This document shows positions 45,226-54,278 of a stretch of DNA of 64,000 nt, piece by piece. Source of the stretch: Massilia frigida (GTDB taxonomy: Bacteria; Pseudomonadota; Gammaproteobacteria; Burkholderiales; Burkholderiaceae_D). The notes beneath the pieces were generated by a model, which worked only from the letters and a program-made list of their open reading frames with translations, ran no database searches and was not told the origin of the DNA. Each line of letters opens with the position of its first letter. The first letter of the stretch is position 1. Made by a program: the position numbers and the translations under genes. Where the stretch lies: positions 1 through 64,000 of the forward strand of contig NZ_WHJG01000025.1 of the NCBI RefSeq assembly GCF_011682175.1, read 5' to 3'.

Positions 45226-46806
45226 TTACTGCGGGAGCTGCATGCCTCCGTCGACAAGGCGGGCCAGGCCCAGGGGATTATGGTCGGCGAGTGCGTCCGG
45301 AAGCAAGTCCGCCGGCACATTCTGGTAGCACACCGGACGCAGGAAGCGGTCGATGGCGGACGCGCCAACCGAAGTGCTGCGGCTGTCGGAGGTGGCCGGG
45401 AACGGGCCGCCGTGGACCATCGCATGCGCCACTTCGACGCCGGTCGGGTAGCCGTTGAACAGGATGCGGCCCGCTTTGCGTTCCAGCACCGGCAGCAGCG
45501 CGGCGGCGTGCGCGCGGTCGGCTGCCAGGGCGTGCACGGTGGCGGTCAACTGGCCTTCGAGGTGTTCGGCGACCTGCTGCATCTGCTGCGCATCGCGGCA
45601 GCGTACCAGCAAGGCGCACGGTCCGAAGATCTCGGATTCCAGCGCAGGCGTGGACAGATAGGTGGCCGCGTCGCACACGTACAGCGAGGCTTGCGCCGCG
45701 CAGCCGGCGCCGTCCGGCTTGCCCTTGGCGACCAGGGTCACGCCGCCGATGCCGGAGAGCTGTTCCACGCCGCCCAGGTAAGCCTGGTGGATGCCGGGGG
45801 TGAGCATGGTGCCGGCGCCCTTGGCTTGCAGCGCGCTTGCAGCCGCTTCGACGAACTGGTCGAAATGCTCGCCCTGCAGGCCCATGACCAGGCCCGGGTT
45901 GGTGCAGAACTGGCCCACGCCCAGGGTCAGCGAATCGACGAAGCCTTGCGCCACGGCGGCGCGCTCGTTCGATAAGGCGGCCGGCAGCAGGAACACCGGA
46001 TTGATGCTGCTCATTTCGGCGTACACGGGAATCGGTTCGGCACGCAGGGCGGCGGTGCGCATCAGCGCCAGGCCGCCCTGGCGCGAGCCGGTGAAGCCAA
46101 CCGCCTTGATGGCCGGATGGTCCACCAGGCGCTGGCCGATCTGGCGGCCTTCGCCGAACAGCATCGAGAACACGCCTTCGGGAAGCTGGCAGCCGGCCAC
46201 CGCCTGTTGAATGACCTTGCCGACCAGTTCCGAGGTGCCGGGGTGGGCGCCGTGCGCCTTGACCACGACCGGGCAGCCGGCGGCCAGCGCCGACGCGGTG
46301 TCGCCGCCGCCGACCGAGAACGCCAGCGGGAAGTTACTGGCGCCGAACACGGCGACTGGTCCCAAAGGGATCTTGCGCAGGCGCAGATCGGGACGTGGCG
46401 GCACGCGCTGCGGCAGGGCCGAATCGATGGTGGCGTCGATGAAGTAACCGTCGCGCGCGACCTTGGCGAACAGGCGCAGTTGATTGACCGTGCGGCCACG
46501 TTCCCCTTCCAGGCGCGCTGCCGGCAGGCCGGTTTCGAGCGCGGCGCGTTCGATCAGCGTGGCGCCGAGTTTGAGGATGCCTTCGGCGATGGTCTCCAGG
46601 AAGACCGCGCGCTGTTCCGGGGTGGTGTTGCGGTAGGCGTCGAAGGCGCTTTGCGCCAGGGCGCAGGCGGCGTCGACGTCGGCGTCGGTGGCCAGGCCGA
46701 AGTCCGGCCCCATCGAGTCGTTGCGGGACGGATCGATCGCGCGCACCACGCCGGCCGTGCCGCGCACGGTGCGTTGGCCGATGACCATTTCTCCATTGAT
46801 TTGCAT
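45226..46806 (-). CDS. 2,5-dioxovalerate (alpha-ketoglutaric semialdehyde) dehydrogenase
   Basis: The 526-aa NAD(P)+-dependent aldehyde dehydrogenase has active-site Cys in GVGQFCTNPGLV (about residue 300) and Glu in VYAEMSSINPVF. Cofactor-binding segments are FGASNFPLAFSVGGGD and FTGSRQGG. The EMSSINPVF form is typical of the ketoglutaric-semialdehyde subfamily. It oxidises 2,5-dioxopentanoate to 2-oxoglutarate, the last step of the oxidative aldarate/uronate pathway. It directly follows kdgD (20 nt), whose product is its substrate. Confidence 0.93.
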   Translation of the reverse strand: MQINGEMVIGQRTVRGTAGVVRAIDPSRNDSMGPDFGLATDADVDAACALAQSAFDAYRNTTPEQRAVFLETIAEGILKLGATLIERAALETGLPAARLEGERGRTVNQLRLFAKVARDGYFIDATIDSALPQRVPPRPDLRLRKIPLGPVAVFGASNFPLAFSVGGGDTASALAAGCPVVVKAHGAHPGTSELVGKVIQQAVAGCQLPEGVFSMLFGEGRQIGQRLVDHPAIKAVGFTGSRQGGLALMRTAALRAEPIPVYAEMSSINPVFLLPAALSNERAAVAQGFVDSLTLGVGQFCTNPGLVMGLQGEHFDQFVEAAASALQAKGAGTMLTPGIHQAYLGGVEQLSGIGGVTLVAKGKPDGAGCAAQASLYVCDAATYLSTPALESEIFGPCALLVRCRDAQQMQQVAEHLEGQLTATVHALAADRAHAAALLPVLERKAGRILFNGYPTGVEVAHAMVHGGPFPATSDSRSTSVGASAIDRFLRPVCYQNVPADLLPDALADHNPLGLARLVDGGMQLPQ

Positions 46807-46826
46807 TTGCTGTTCCTGATTCGGGA

Positions 46827-47738
46827 TTATTGGGCGCCCTGGGCGGTGATCAGCTTCTCCAGCATCGCGTCTTCTTCAGCCGTCATGTCGGTCAGCGGAG
46901 CGCGTACGGGACCAGCCGAATGGCCGACCAGGCGCGCGCCGGCCTTGACGATGCTCACTGCGTAGCCGGCCTTGCGGTTGCGGATTTCGAGGTAAGGCAG
47001 GAAGAACTGGTCCAACAGGCGGCTGGTGGTCGCGTGGTCGTCGGCGGCAATCGCGTGGTAGAAGTCCATCGCCATTTTCGGCATGAAGTTAAATACCGCC
47101 GACGAGTACACCGGGGTACCCAGTGCCTTGTAGGCGGCGGCGTAAACTTCCGCAGTCGGCAGGCCGCCCAGGTAGCTGAAGCGGTCGCCCATGCGGCGCC
47201 AGATTTGCACCATCAGTTCGATGTCGCCGATGCCGTCCTTGAAGCCGATCAGGTTAGGGCAGCGTGCGGCCAGCTTTTCGAGCGAGTCGGCGGTCAGGCG
47301 GCACTGGCCGCGGTTGTAGACGACGACGCCGAATTTGACCGATGCGCACACCGCTTCGACGTGGGCGATCAGGCCATCCTGGCTCGCTTCGGTCAGGTAG
47401 TGCGGCAGCAGCAGGATGCCGTGGGCACCCAAGCGCTCGGCTTCCTGGGCCAGGGTGATCGCGGTACGGGTCGGGCCGCCGGCGCCGGCCAGGATCGGCA
47501 CTTTGCCACGGCAGGTATCGACCGCGGTGCGGATCACGTCCGAGTATTCGCTTGGGGTCAGGGAAAAGAACTCACCGGTGCCGCCGGCCGCGAACAGGGC
47601 GCTGGCGCCGTACGGAGCGAGCCATTCGAGGCGCTCGGTGTAGGTGCGTGCGTTGAAATTGCCCTGGTCGTCGAAGTCGGTCAGTGGAAACGACAGCAGG
47701 CCGGACGACAGGATGTGTTTGAGTTCTTGCGGATTCAT
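46827..47738 (-). CDS. kdgD: 5-dehydro-4-deoxyglucarate dehydratase
   Basis: The 303-aa TIM-barrel lyase of the DHDPS/NAL superfamily has Schiff-base Lys in [11 protein letters not shown] (about 165), catalytic Tyr in [11 protein letters not shown], and [14 protein letters not shown] near the start. It dehydrates and decarboxylates 5-keto-4-deoxyglucarate to 2,5-dioxopentanoate. GGAG precedes the ATG at 47738; an upstream in-frame start lies within the operator region. It is the first structural gene of the aldarate operon and carries a candidate operator shared with the regulator gene. Confidence 0.93.
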   Translation of the reverse strand: MNPQELKHILSSGLLSFPLTDFDDQGNFNARTYTERLEWLAPYGASALFAAGGTGEFFSLTPSEYSDVIRTAVDTCRGKVPILAGAGGPTRTAITLAQEAERLGAHGILLLPHYLTEASQDGLIAHVEAVCASVKFGVVVYNRGQCRLTADSLEKLAARCPNLIGFKDGIGDIELMVQIWRRMGDRFSYLGGLPTAEVYAAAYKALGTPVYSSAVFNFMPKMAMDFYHAIAADDHATTSRLLDQFFLPYLEIRNRKAGYAVSIVKAGARLVGHSAGPVRAPLTDMTAEEDAMLEKLITAQGAQ

Positions 47739-47780
47739 GAGGGCTCCAGGGATAGGCGGGTTGCTTGGCGTTAGTGATAC

Positions 47781-47795
47781 GTCATCGTACAACTA
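47781..47795 (-). promoter_or_regulatory. Candidate GntR-regulator operator before kdgD
   Basis: On the minus strand TAGTTGTACGATGAC lies 43 nt before the kdgD start. Its first 11 bases are identical to an element just before the GntR/FCD regulator gene. The core TTGTACGA fits the T-x-G-T-x-x-A-C-x-A-like sites of FadR-subfamily regulators. Confidence 0.6.
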
Positions 47796-47914
47796 GTCTT
47801 TGACATAAGCAAGCACAACGTTCAGGCGGTTTGGGCGCGGGTCACGGCGCTGTGGGTGGAGTTCGGGAAGGTGCGAAACAGGGAAGGCGAAACGGGAGGG
47901 AAACGAGAACAGCG

Positions 47915-47939
47915 CGAGCGCCGGGAAGCGCGGCGCTCG
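47915..47939. repeat. Perfect 8-bp hairpin downstream of the GntR-family gene
   Basis: CGAGCGCC (47915-47922) and GGCGCTCG (47932-47939) form a perfect stem with a 9-nt loop, 32 nt beyond the regulator's stop codon. No T-run follows, so it may be a Rho-dependent boundary or an RNA-stabilising structure. Confidence 0.4.
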
Positions 47940-47970
47940 GGTATGCGTGGCCGGTCGATGGGGCGGGCCG

Positions 47971-48726
47971 TCAGGCGCCGTTCGACTCCAGTTGCTGCTG
48001 CGCCTGGCGCAGGCGTTCGCGGCTGTTGCTCAGGTGGGTACGCATGGCGGCGCGCGCCGCTTCCGGGTCCTTGCGCAGGATCGCGTTGAAGATATCTTCG
48101 TGCTCGCGGTTGACCCGTTCCAGGTAGGCGACTGGATCGTCATGCCCCAGTTGCGGCGTGTTGACGCGCGCGCGCGGGATGATGGTGGTGCCCAGCTGGC
48201 TGAGAATGTCGACGAAATAACGGTTGCCGGTGGCTTGCGCGATCAGCAGGTGGAATTGCACATCGGCGTCAACGGCGGGGCTGCCGCGCGCTACGCTGCG
48301 CTGCATGGCACCGAGCACCTTGGCCAGTTCGGCCACCTGCGCTTCGCTGCGGCGTGCCGCTGCCAGCCAGGCCGCTTCGGCCTCCATGCTGATGCGCAGC
48401 TCCAGCATCGCCAGTACATCCAGGACCGTGACGATGCTCTCGGCATTGATCGCCAGGCCGGCGTTGCTGCGCTCGATGACGAAGGTGCCGATGCCGTGCC
48501 GGGTCTGCGCCCAGCCGGCCGCCTGCAAGTGTGAAATGGCTTCGCGCACCACGGTGCGGCTCACGCCATGCTGTTCCATGATGGCCGATTCGGTCGGCAG
48601 CTTGTCGCCGGGCTTGAGCACGCCCTGCTGGATGCTGCCCGTGATGTGCTCGACCACGCCCTGGGCGAGGGTGCGGTGTTTCTTGCGGGGTGGTGGGAGC
48701 GCTTGGGCAGAGAAGGTCGATGTCAT
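47971..48726 (-). CDS. GntR-family (FadR/FCD) transcriptional regulator
   Basis: The 251-aa repressor has an N-terminal winged helix (GVLKPGDKLPTESAIMEQHGVSRTVVREAISHLQAAGWAQTRHGIGTFVI) and a C-terminal FCD ligand-binding domain (about 105-235). Conserved metal-ligand-type histidines are visible in VQFHLLIAQATGNRYF and AMRTHLSNSRERL. Sugar-acid-derived ligands are usual for this class. It is transcribed in the same direction as, and upstream of, kdgD and the aldarate genes, so it is their likely regulator. The ATG at 48726 has only a weak ribosome-binding site; seven more codons upstream are possible. Confidence 0.91.
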   Translation of the reverse strand: MTSTFSAQALPPPRKKHRTLAQGVVEHITGSIQQGVLKPGDKLPTESAIMEQHGVSRTVVREAISHLQAAGWAQTRHGIGTFVIERSNAGLAINAESIVTVLDVLAMLELRISMEAEAAWLAAARRSEAQVAELAKVLGAMQRSVARGSPAVDADVQFHLLIAQATGNRYFVDILSQLGTTIIPRARVNTPQLGHDDPVAYLERVNREHEDIFNAILRKDPEAARAAMRTHLSNSRERLRQAQQQLESNGA

Positions 48727-48747
48727 GGATATATTATACAACCCCAT

Positions 48748-48762
48748 TAGTTGTACGACATC
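48748..48762 (+). promoter_or_regulatory. Candidate auto-operator of the GntR-family regulator
   Basis: TAGTTGTACGACATC, 22 nt before the regulator start, shares the 11-mer TAGTTGTACGA with the site before kdgD. Next to it, TACAAC (48737-48742) and GTTGTA (48750-48755) are inverted, which would place a repressor dimer over the promoter. It also lies 62 nt before the divergent YkgJ-like gene. Confidence 0.58.
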
Positions 48763-48823
48763 TTATGATTTAACGGGGTGTATACTTAGGTGACATATGA
48801 CTTACCCACAGAAATGAGATGGT

Positions 48824-49081
48824 ATGAATTGCCGTGACAATTGCGGCGCCTGCTGCACTGCCCCATCGATCACCAGTCCGATCCCCGGCATGCCGGAAGG
48901 GAAACCCGCAGGTGTGCGATGCGTGCAGCTGGGCGACGACAATCGATGTTGCCTCTTTGGCAAACCGGAACGGCCCGCGTTCTGCGGCGGCTTGCAGCCA
49001 TCCGAGGAAATGTGCGGTCCCAGCCGCGAATATGCCATCCACTGGCTCAATGCGCTCGAGCGCGCCACTGCACCTGTGTAG
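48824..49081 (+). CDS. YkgJ-family cysteine-cluster protein
   Basis: The 85-aa protein matches the small YkgJ/zinc- or iron-binding cysteine-cluster family: the N-terminal [11 protein letters not shown] is followed by [30 protein letters not shown]. Eight or more cysteines in the usual pattern suggest a metal or Fe-S site. The biochemical role of the family is unknown. A weak GAGAT lies before the ATG. It is divergent from the GntR regulator. Confidence 0.85.
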   Translation: MNCRDNCGACCTAPSITSPIPGMPEGKPAGVRCVQLGDDNRCCLFGKPERPAFCGGLQPSEEMCGPSREYAIHWLNALERATAPV

Positions 49082-49241
49082 GCCACCCGATGTCGGCAGA
49101 CATCGTCAACAACAGGCATCTGCCCTGGCGAAAACGCCATGCCAGCCACGTCAAGGTGGGCCAACAGAATCATCTGTGCAGCGTTCGCCACCCCTTACAA
49201 AGAAGAGTTAGCTTTTAAGCATTGTTGCGCTTATGCTGCAA

Positions 49242-49259
49242 GGGCGGCGCTCGCCGCCC
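49242..49259 (+). repeat. GC hairpin in the 5' leader of a PEP-CTERM gene
   Basis: GGGCGGC (49242-49248), loop GCTC, GCCGCCC (49253-49259) form a perfect 7-bp GC stem about 28 nt before the start codon. The following sequence is pyrimidine-rich (CTCTCCCTTTA) without a clean T-run, so it may terminate upstream transcripts weakly or stabilise the leader. Confidence 0.4.
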
Positions 49260-49286
49260 CTCTCCCTTTATTGAAAGGATGTCTCC

Positions 49287-50054
49287 ATGTCTGTCCGATC
49301 CATGTCACGCCTGCCTGCGCTCGCACTGTTCGTCGCTTGCGCCACCTCGCCACTGGCCGCACAAGCCCAACTGACGCATGCCAGTGCAACGGTAACGATA
49401 TCGCAATGGCAGTTCGAGCTAGTCGACCTCGATCTGTCCGACAACATCGCGCCGGCGATCAATTTCACCGAAAAGGTCGAAGGGACCAGCAAATACGCAC
49501 TCAACCATCGCCTGCAAACAGTCGACACGCTGTCGGGCCCCGGCTATACGCATGCAAGCGGCATCGTCGGCCTCGCCACCACCCTGGCCACGTTCGACCA
49601 TTTGAGCGCGACGACGCATGGACGCGGCGGCGCCGATAACCATCACTATTTCAGCAGCCACGCCATGTATGAAATGAATTTCGATCTCACGCCCATGACC
49701 GGCATCCGTTTCTCCGCCGTGACGACTTACGACCTTACCCCAGGAGAAGATCCGGACTTCTTCAAGCTCACCCGAGGCGTAATGGAAGGCCACATGGATG
49801 ACGAACCTGGCGGTAATTACGAACACATCTTCACCGATGATGCGTATGTCGAGGAGGGCAGCCACATCGGCACCTTGTCCGGCTACATGACAACTGGCGC
49901 CACGTCACTGCAGGGCCGGCTCAACCTGCACGCCATCAGCTACGTCCTGCTCGATACCTCTCCCGTCCCGGAACCGGGGACGTATGCCATGCTGCTGGCC
50001 GGTGTCGGCGTGCTCGGTGCGGCGCGCCGGCGCGCCCGCCAGCGGCTTGGGTGA
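49287..50054 (+). CDS. PEP-CTERM sorting-domain protein
   Basis: The 255-aa exported protein has a signal peptide (about 1-27, ..SPLAAQAQ), a beta-rich body without catalytic motifs, and a C-terminal VPEPGTYAMLLAGVGVLGAARRRARQ, the PEP-CTERM motif, helix and basic tail that exosortase recognises. It is likely a surface or extracellular-matrix protein. AAGGATG precedes the start. It is the second such protein in the window and is unrelated in sequence to the first apart from the tail. Confidence 0.88.
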   Translation: MSVRSMSRLPALALFVACATSPLAAQAQLTHASATVTISQWQFELVDLDLSDNIAPAINFTEKVEGTSKYALNHRLQTVDTLSGPGYTHASGIVGLATTLATFDHLSATTHGRGGADNHHYFSSHAMYEMNFDLTPMTGIRFSAVTTYDLTPGEDPDFFKLTRGVMEGHMDDEPGGNYEHIFTDDAYVEEGSHIGTLSGYMTTGATSLQGRLNLHAISYVLLDTSPVPEPGTYAMLLAGVGVLGAARRRARQRLG

Positions 50055-50102
50055 CGGCACGCTTGCACCGGCCGGATCGCCATGCCGGCGCGACGCGGCA
50101 CG

Positions 50103-50153
50103 TGTCTAGTAAAGCCTATGAAACTATAGCGTGATTCAGGGAATCGTTTGACC
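50103..50153 (+). promoter_or_regulatory. Bipartite regulatory site before the TonB receptor gene
   Basis: TGTCTAGTAAAGCC..TGAAAC (50103-50124) is followed, after exactly 17 nt, by AATCGTTTGACC (50142-50153). The same two parts with the same 17-nt gap occur before the LacI-type gene, and a close version precedes the GH3 gene, all pointing towards their genes. TTGACC could double as a -35 box, with AATACT 18 nt downstream as a possible -10. Confidence 0.65.
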
Positions 50154-50313
50154 CTCCGATTTTTCGAATGCAATACTCAATTCAATCGATTCGCCCATCC
50201 CTGCAAGGCTGCATCGCTTGCCACAGCTGGCGGGTCACCACTGTGTTGCATATAAGCGCAAGCGGGCTCGCCAAGCCGCGCGCACATAATCCAAATGGAA
50301 ATCAGGAGACAAG

Positions 50314-51146
50314 ATGCTATTCCCAACGACACGGACTCTGATGAGTCTGGCGGTCGCCAGCGCGTTCGGCTGTGCGCTCCTGCCCGGCCAAGCGCAAACT
50401 GCCGGCAGCGCCGCCGACAATACCGCCCCCGCCAATAACGACCCGGATCAAATCCAGGAAGTCAAAGTCACCGCCACCCGCCACTCCACCTCGCTGCTGC
50501 GCACCCCGCTGGCGGTCACGGCCCTGAGCCAGGACCCGCTCACGCGCAAGGGCGCCCAGAGCCTCAGGGACCTGGCCGGCGACATCCCCAACGTCGTCAT
50601 CGAAAACACCGGCCTCGATTCGGCCGTGCAGATCACCATCCGTGGTATCACCTCGACCAACTTCACCGAAACGGGCGACCCGGCCGTCGGCTTTCACGTC
50701 GACGGCCTGTACTCGCCGCGTCCACAAGGCGCGCAGGCGCCAATGTTCGACATCGGCCAGCGGAAGTGCTGCGCGGCCCGCAAGGCACGCTGTTCGGCCG
50801 CAATTCGACCGGCGGCGACGTCAACCTCATCTCGGCCAAGCCTGACTTCAGCGGCAACTACGGCAAGGCCAACATCGAGCTTGGCAACTACAACAGGAAG
50901 CAGGCCAGCATCGTCCAGAATGTCGCCGTCAACGACATGCTGGCCCTGCGCGCCACATACATGTTAGTGCGGCGCGACGGCGACGCCAACCGGATGCGCG
51001 ACCTGAGCGAAGCGAACGCGCCCGCTTACGGCTGGATCCCGGATGGCATCCACCACGTCGACCAGCGCTTCAACAACAAGGTCGGCAAGAAGGACTACTA
51101 CACCAACCAGGACCAGTGGGCCGTGCGCGTGGGCGTGAATTACTGA
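50314..51146 (+). pseudogene. Frameshifted, truncated TonB-dependent receptor
   Basis: Codons from 50314 encode a signal peptide and the plug domain (TRHSTSLLRTPLAVTALS, GDIPNVVIENTGLDSAVQI, GFHVDGLY). Around 50760 the frame breaks: FDIGQR should lead to VEVLRGPQGTLFGRNS, but four bases (GTCG) appear missing before AAGTGCTG. The receptor continues in another frame (VLRGPQGTLFGRNSTGGDVNLIS..) to TGA at 51146. Even joined, it is only about 277 residues against 700-1000 for the family, so most of the 22-strand barrel is also gone. It would have imported mannan oligosaccharides across the outer membrane. A terminator lies 23 nt after the stop. Confidence 0.87.
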
Positions 51147-51169
51147 TCCGTTTTACCGGGGTTGCTTGG

Positions 51170-51214
51170 GCCGGTGTACCGTGGACAATCCTGCGGTGTA
51201 CCGGCTCTTTTTTT
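51170..51214 (+). terminator. Intrinsic terminator after the TonB receptor remnant
   Basis: GCCGGTGTACCG (51170-51181) pairs with CGGTGTACCGGC (51194-51205) over 12 bp including two G-U pairs, with a 12-nt loop. TCTTTTTTT (51206-51214) follows. It stops rightward transcription before the convergent esterase gene. Confidence 0.85.
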
Positions 51215-51243
51215 GTCGCCGGTGGCTGGCGGACCACGCGCGA

Positions 51244-52290
51244 TTACCAGCCGGTCAAGTCACGTAGCTGGGGAAGCAGTTCGCGCGCCATCGCGCCGTG
51301 CTGCGCTTTGGTGGGATGGGCATCGGTCGCGTCGCCCGGATAGTGGGCGGATGCCACGGCGTGCACGCGTGCGCTGCCGACGCGCCGGATGGTGTCGGCG
51401 ATATAGCTGGTCAGGGCGGCCTTGCGCTCGCCATTGAGAATCGCACCTTCGGTCAGCACCACCAGCGCATGCGGATGATTACGCAGCAGCGTGCGCAGCA
51501 AGCCAACGTAGGCATTGACATAGGCATCGCGCTCCGGAATGCCGGTGCTGAAATCGTTGGTGCCAATCGCGACGACAATCAGGCCGGGCCAGTAAGCGGC
51601 ATGGTTCCAGCGCACCCGTTGCTCTTCGTTGGCGATGGCCAGCTCGTAGAAATCGGGAAGATTGTCCTCATCGGTGCGGCCGTTCCAGCTGCGCAGCAAC
51701 CCGCGCCCGCCATGGCAGACCAGCTGAACCTGCGCACCGAGCGCCTGCGCGGCCAGCATGCCGTACGACGCGCGCGGGTTCCACCACGACGGCTTCTTCA
51801 CCTCGCCGGCAACCCGGTCGATGGCTTCGCCGCAGGAGACCGAGTCGCCGAGAACGAGCATTTTGCGCTGCGGGAGCACCGGTGCGGTGCGCAGCGTGCC
51901 GTCGGCCACGAACCGGGCCAGCGTGACGACGCCGTGCCAGCTTTCGGTACGGTGCATGATGTCGACGCGGTGCAGGCCCGCCTGGCGCTCGTCCACCAGC
52001 TTGATGGTTCGCGCCGTCGCCGACAACTTGATGATGCGTGGCGCGCCACCGTCGACGATAACTTCGAGAATGCTGCGCTCACCACTGGCCAAGGCATCGA
52101 CCGACAAGGCTTTGCCCTCGAACGACAGCGACAGCTGCACGCCGGGATAGGAGAAGCGCAGGCTGCCATCGGCCAGGGCAACGGTCCTGCCCATGCGCGC
52201 GATGCGCGGGTCGTCCGCGCGCACCACTGGTTCGGCCCGGACGCCAGCATGGGCCAGCAGCAGCGCCAGCGCCAGTGCGGTGCGATTCAT
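51244..52290 (-). CDS. SGNH-type carbohydrate esterase (CE2-like)
   Basis: The 348-aa exported protein has a signal peptide (MNRTALALALLLAHAGVRA), an N-terminal jelly-roll domain (about 25-140) and an SGNH esterase domain with MLVLGDSVSCGE (nucleophile), VVAIGTNDFS and a final DAHPTKAQH (catalytic Asp/His). This beta-sandwich plus SGNH layout is typical of CE2 acetyl-xylan/mannan esterases. It probably removes O-acetyl groups from mannan. It is the last gene of the leftward glycoside-hydrolase operon. Confidence 0.88.
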   Translation of the reverse strand: MNRTALALALLLAHAGVRAEPVVRADDPRIARMGRTVALADGSLRFSYPGVQLSLSFEGKALSVDALASGERSILEVIVDGGAPRIIKLSATARTIKLVDERQAGLHRVDIMHRTESWHGVVTLARFVADGTLRTAPVLPQRKMLVLGDSVSCGEAIDRVAGEVKKPSWWNPRASYGMLAAQALGAQVQLVCHGGRGLLRSWNGRTDEDNLPDFYELAIANEEQRVRWNHAAYWPGLIVVAIGTNDFSTGIPERDAYVNAYVGLLRTLLRNHPHALVVLTEGAILNGERKAALTSYIADTIRRVGSARVHAVASAHYPGDATDAHPTKAQHGAMARELLPQLRDLTGW

Positions 52291-52296
52291 GGCGCC

Positions 52297-53043
52297 CTAC
52301 TTCATCAATGTTTGCACGTCGGGCAGCATGACGTCGGCCCAGATGACGTAGCCCTTTTGCGTGAGGTGAAGATGATCGCCCATGATGTCGGTGCCAATGC
52401 TGCCATCAGGGCGCACGAACGACGCCCCATAATCACGGAAAACCACGTGGCGGCCATCGCCCAAGGTCGCGACCATCTTGTTGAGCGTGACGACATTCTG
52501 GCGCCGCTCGCTCGCCGCCAGTTCGCCGGTCGGCAGCACGGCATTGAGCAGGATGCGCGCGTCCGGGTACTGCTTGCGCAAGGCCGCGACCACCGCCTGG
52601 ATGCCGGAAAAAATCTGCTCCGGCTTCTCGCCGCACAGACCCAGATTGTTCACGCCGATGAGCAGCACAATCGCCTTGGGCCGGAGTTTCGCCATGCGCT
52701 TGTCCTGCAAGCGCCACAACACGTTGCCGGTATTGTCGCCGCCGATGCCGAAATTGCCCGCCTTGTAGCCGCCGAAATTCGCTTCCCGGATCGCGCGCGG
52801 CCAGCCTTCGGTAATCGAATCGCCGATGAACATCAGGTCCACATCGCCTTTGTCGGCCAGGGCCAGCTGGTCTTCATGCATGCGCTGCCAGCGCCCGATC
52901 GACATCCACGGGTATTGCTGGGTACGCGGCTTGATATTGAGGGCGCAGGTTTGCACGCCGGCCGCCATATCGAGTGGCTCGGCATGCGCGACGTGGGCAG
53001 CCAGCGTACCGGCCAGCAGGATGGATAGAATACGCAGGTTCAT
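52297..53043 (-). CDS. SGNH/GDSL esterase (PAF-acetylhydrolase-like)
   Basis: The 248-aa exported enzyme has a signal peptide (MNLRILSILLAGTLAAHVAHA) and an SGNH fold with DLMFIGDSITEGW, NFGIGGDNTGNVLWRL, VLLIGVNNLG and GDHLHLTQKGY (Asp/His pair). Family members of this kind hydrolyse acetyl groups from sugars or lipids. It sits between the alpha-galactosidase and the CE2-like gene with 6-nt gaps, so it is probably a second deacetylase for acetylated galactoglucomannan. Confidence 0.87.
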   Translation of the reverse strand: MNLRILSILLAGTLAAHVAHAEPLDMAAGVQTCALNIKPRTQQYPWMSIGRWQRMHEDQLALADKGDVDLMFIGDSITEGWPRAIREANFGGYKAGNFGIGGDNTGNVLWRLQDKRMAKLRPKAIVLLIGVNNLGLCGEKPEQIFSGIQAVVAALRKQYPDARILLNAVLPTGELAASERRQNVVTLNKMVATLGDGRHVVFRDYGASFVRPDGSIGTDIMGDHLHLTQKGYVIWADVMLPDVQTLMK

Positions 53044-53049
53044 GTTCGG

Positions 53050-54258
53050 TCACTTTGCTTTCAGGTGCAGCATCGCCACGCTGTGCGACGCGATGTTAAG
53101 GTCGAGGGATTGGCCGGTGTCGCCCGTCTTGCCGCTCCAGGCATCGGTCCAGCGGTAGGCCGTCTTGCCGGTATCGAGTTCGCGCTTGCTCAGGTCATCC
53201 CCGATCTTGTGCTTTTTCCAGTCCAACTTGTAGTTGACGGCGCCGGCGCCGCGATTGAGGATCATCAGTGCCCGGCCGTTATCGGCCAGCGGCTTGGCCC
53301 ACAGCTCCAGCGTCCCTTCGGACATGAACTTCCATGCCTGCACGCCCAGCTTGTCCTGGTTGATCGCGATAACATCCTTGTTGGTGAGGATCTTGCGGGT
53401 CGATTCCGGCATCGAACGCAGGTCGTTGCCCGAGATGAGGGGCGACGCCATCATGGCCCAGATCGAGAAGTGGGCGCGGTCTTCGTCCTCGGTCATGCCC
53501 ATGCCGACTTCCATCATGTCCATGTCGTTCCAGTGCCCGGGACCGGCGTGCTTGCGCAGGCCGGCCTGCTTGTCGAGGATGCGCAGCACGCCGAAGGCGG
53601 ACCACGAGCCGTGATTGATCTCGCAATCCCAGCACGGATAAATGTCGCCGGTGGTGCGCCACGAATGGCCGATGTCGGCGCCCCACTCCCACGGCTTGTT
53701 GTCGCCCCACTCGCACATGCTGAGCAACATGGGCCGGCCGGCGCTGCGGATCGCGTCGCGCATGGTGGTGTAGGCGGCGGCCGCGTTCAGGCCCTTGGTA
53801 TCGCACCAGTCGTACTTGACGTAATCGATGCCCCAGGCGGCGTAGGTGATCGCATCCTGGTATTCGTGACCGCGGCTGCCCGGGCGCCCGCCGCAGGTGG
53901 TGGCGCCGGCGTCCGAATAGATGCCCAGCTTGAGGCCTTTCGCATGCACGTAGTCAGCCAGCGCCTTCATCCCGGACGGAAAGCGCTCGGGATCGGGCTG
54001 GACGTTCCCGTTCTTGTCACGCTTGCCGTGCCAGCAGTCGTCGATGTTGACGTATTCGTAGCCGGCGTCCTGCATGCCGATCCTGAGCATGGCGTCGGCC
54101 GTTTCGCGGATCAGCTTTTCATCGATATTGCAGGCGAATTTGTTCCAGCTGTTCCAGCCCATTTGCGGCGTGGCCGCGAGGTTTTCGAACTTCTGTGCGG
54201 AGGCGTTCGCGCCCAGCAGCAGGGCCGCCGGGATCAGCAGCGTCGTCACGATTTTCAT
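53050..54258 (-). CDS. Alpha-galactosidase, GH27
   Basis: The 402-aa exported enzyme removes alpha-1,6-galactose side chains from galactomannan. A signal peptide (MKIVTTLLIPAALLLGANASA) precedes the TIM barrel with TPQMGWNSWNKFACNI, nucleophile Asp in YVKYDWCD (about 148), acid/base Asp in WRTTGDI (about 203), and GHWNDMDMMEVGMG. A C-terminal beta-domain follows. AGGAAG lies before the chosen ATG; an upstream in-frame start lacks a signal peptide at its beginning. The gap to the GH5 gene is 20 nt. Confidence 0.94.
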   Translation of the reverse strand: MKIVTTLLIPAALLLGANASAQKFENLAATPQMGWNSWNKFACNIDEKLIRETADAMLRIGMQDAGYEYVNIDDCWHGKRDKNGNVQPDPERFPSGMKALADYVHAKGLKLGIYSDAGATTCGGRPGSRGHEYQDAITYAAWGIDYVKYDWCDTKGLNAAAAYTTMRDAIRSAGRPMLLSMCEWGDNKPWEWGADIGHSWRTTGDIYPCWDCEINHGSWSAFGVLRILDKQAGLRKHAGPGHWNDMDMMEVGMGMTEDEDRAHFSIWAMMASPLISGNDLRSMPESTRKILTNKDVIAINQDKLGVQAWKFMSEGTLELWAKPLADNGRALMILNRGAGAVNYKLDWKKHKIGDDLSKRELDTGKTAYRWTDAWSGKTGDTGQSLDLNIASHSVAMLHLKAK

Positions 54259-54278
54259 GGATCTTCCTGTCGAAGAGT

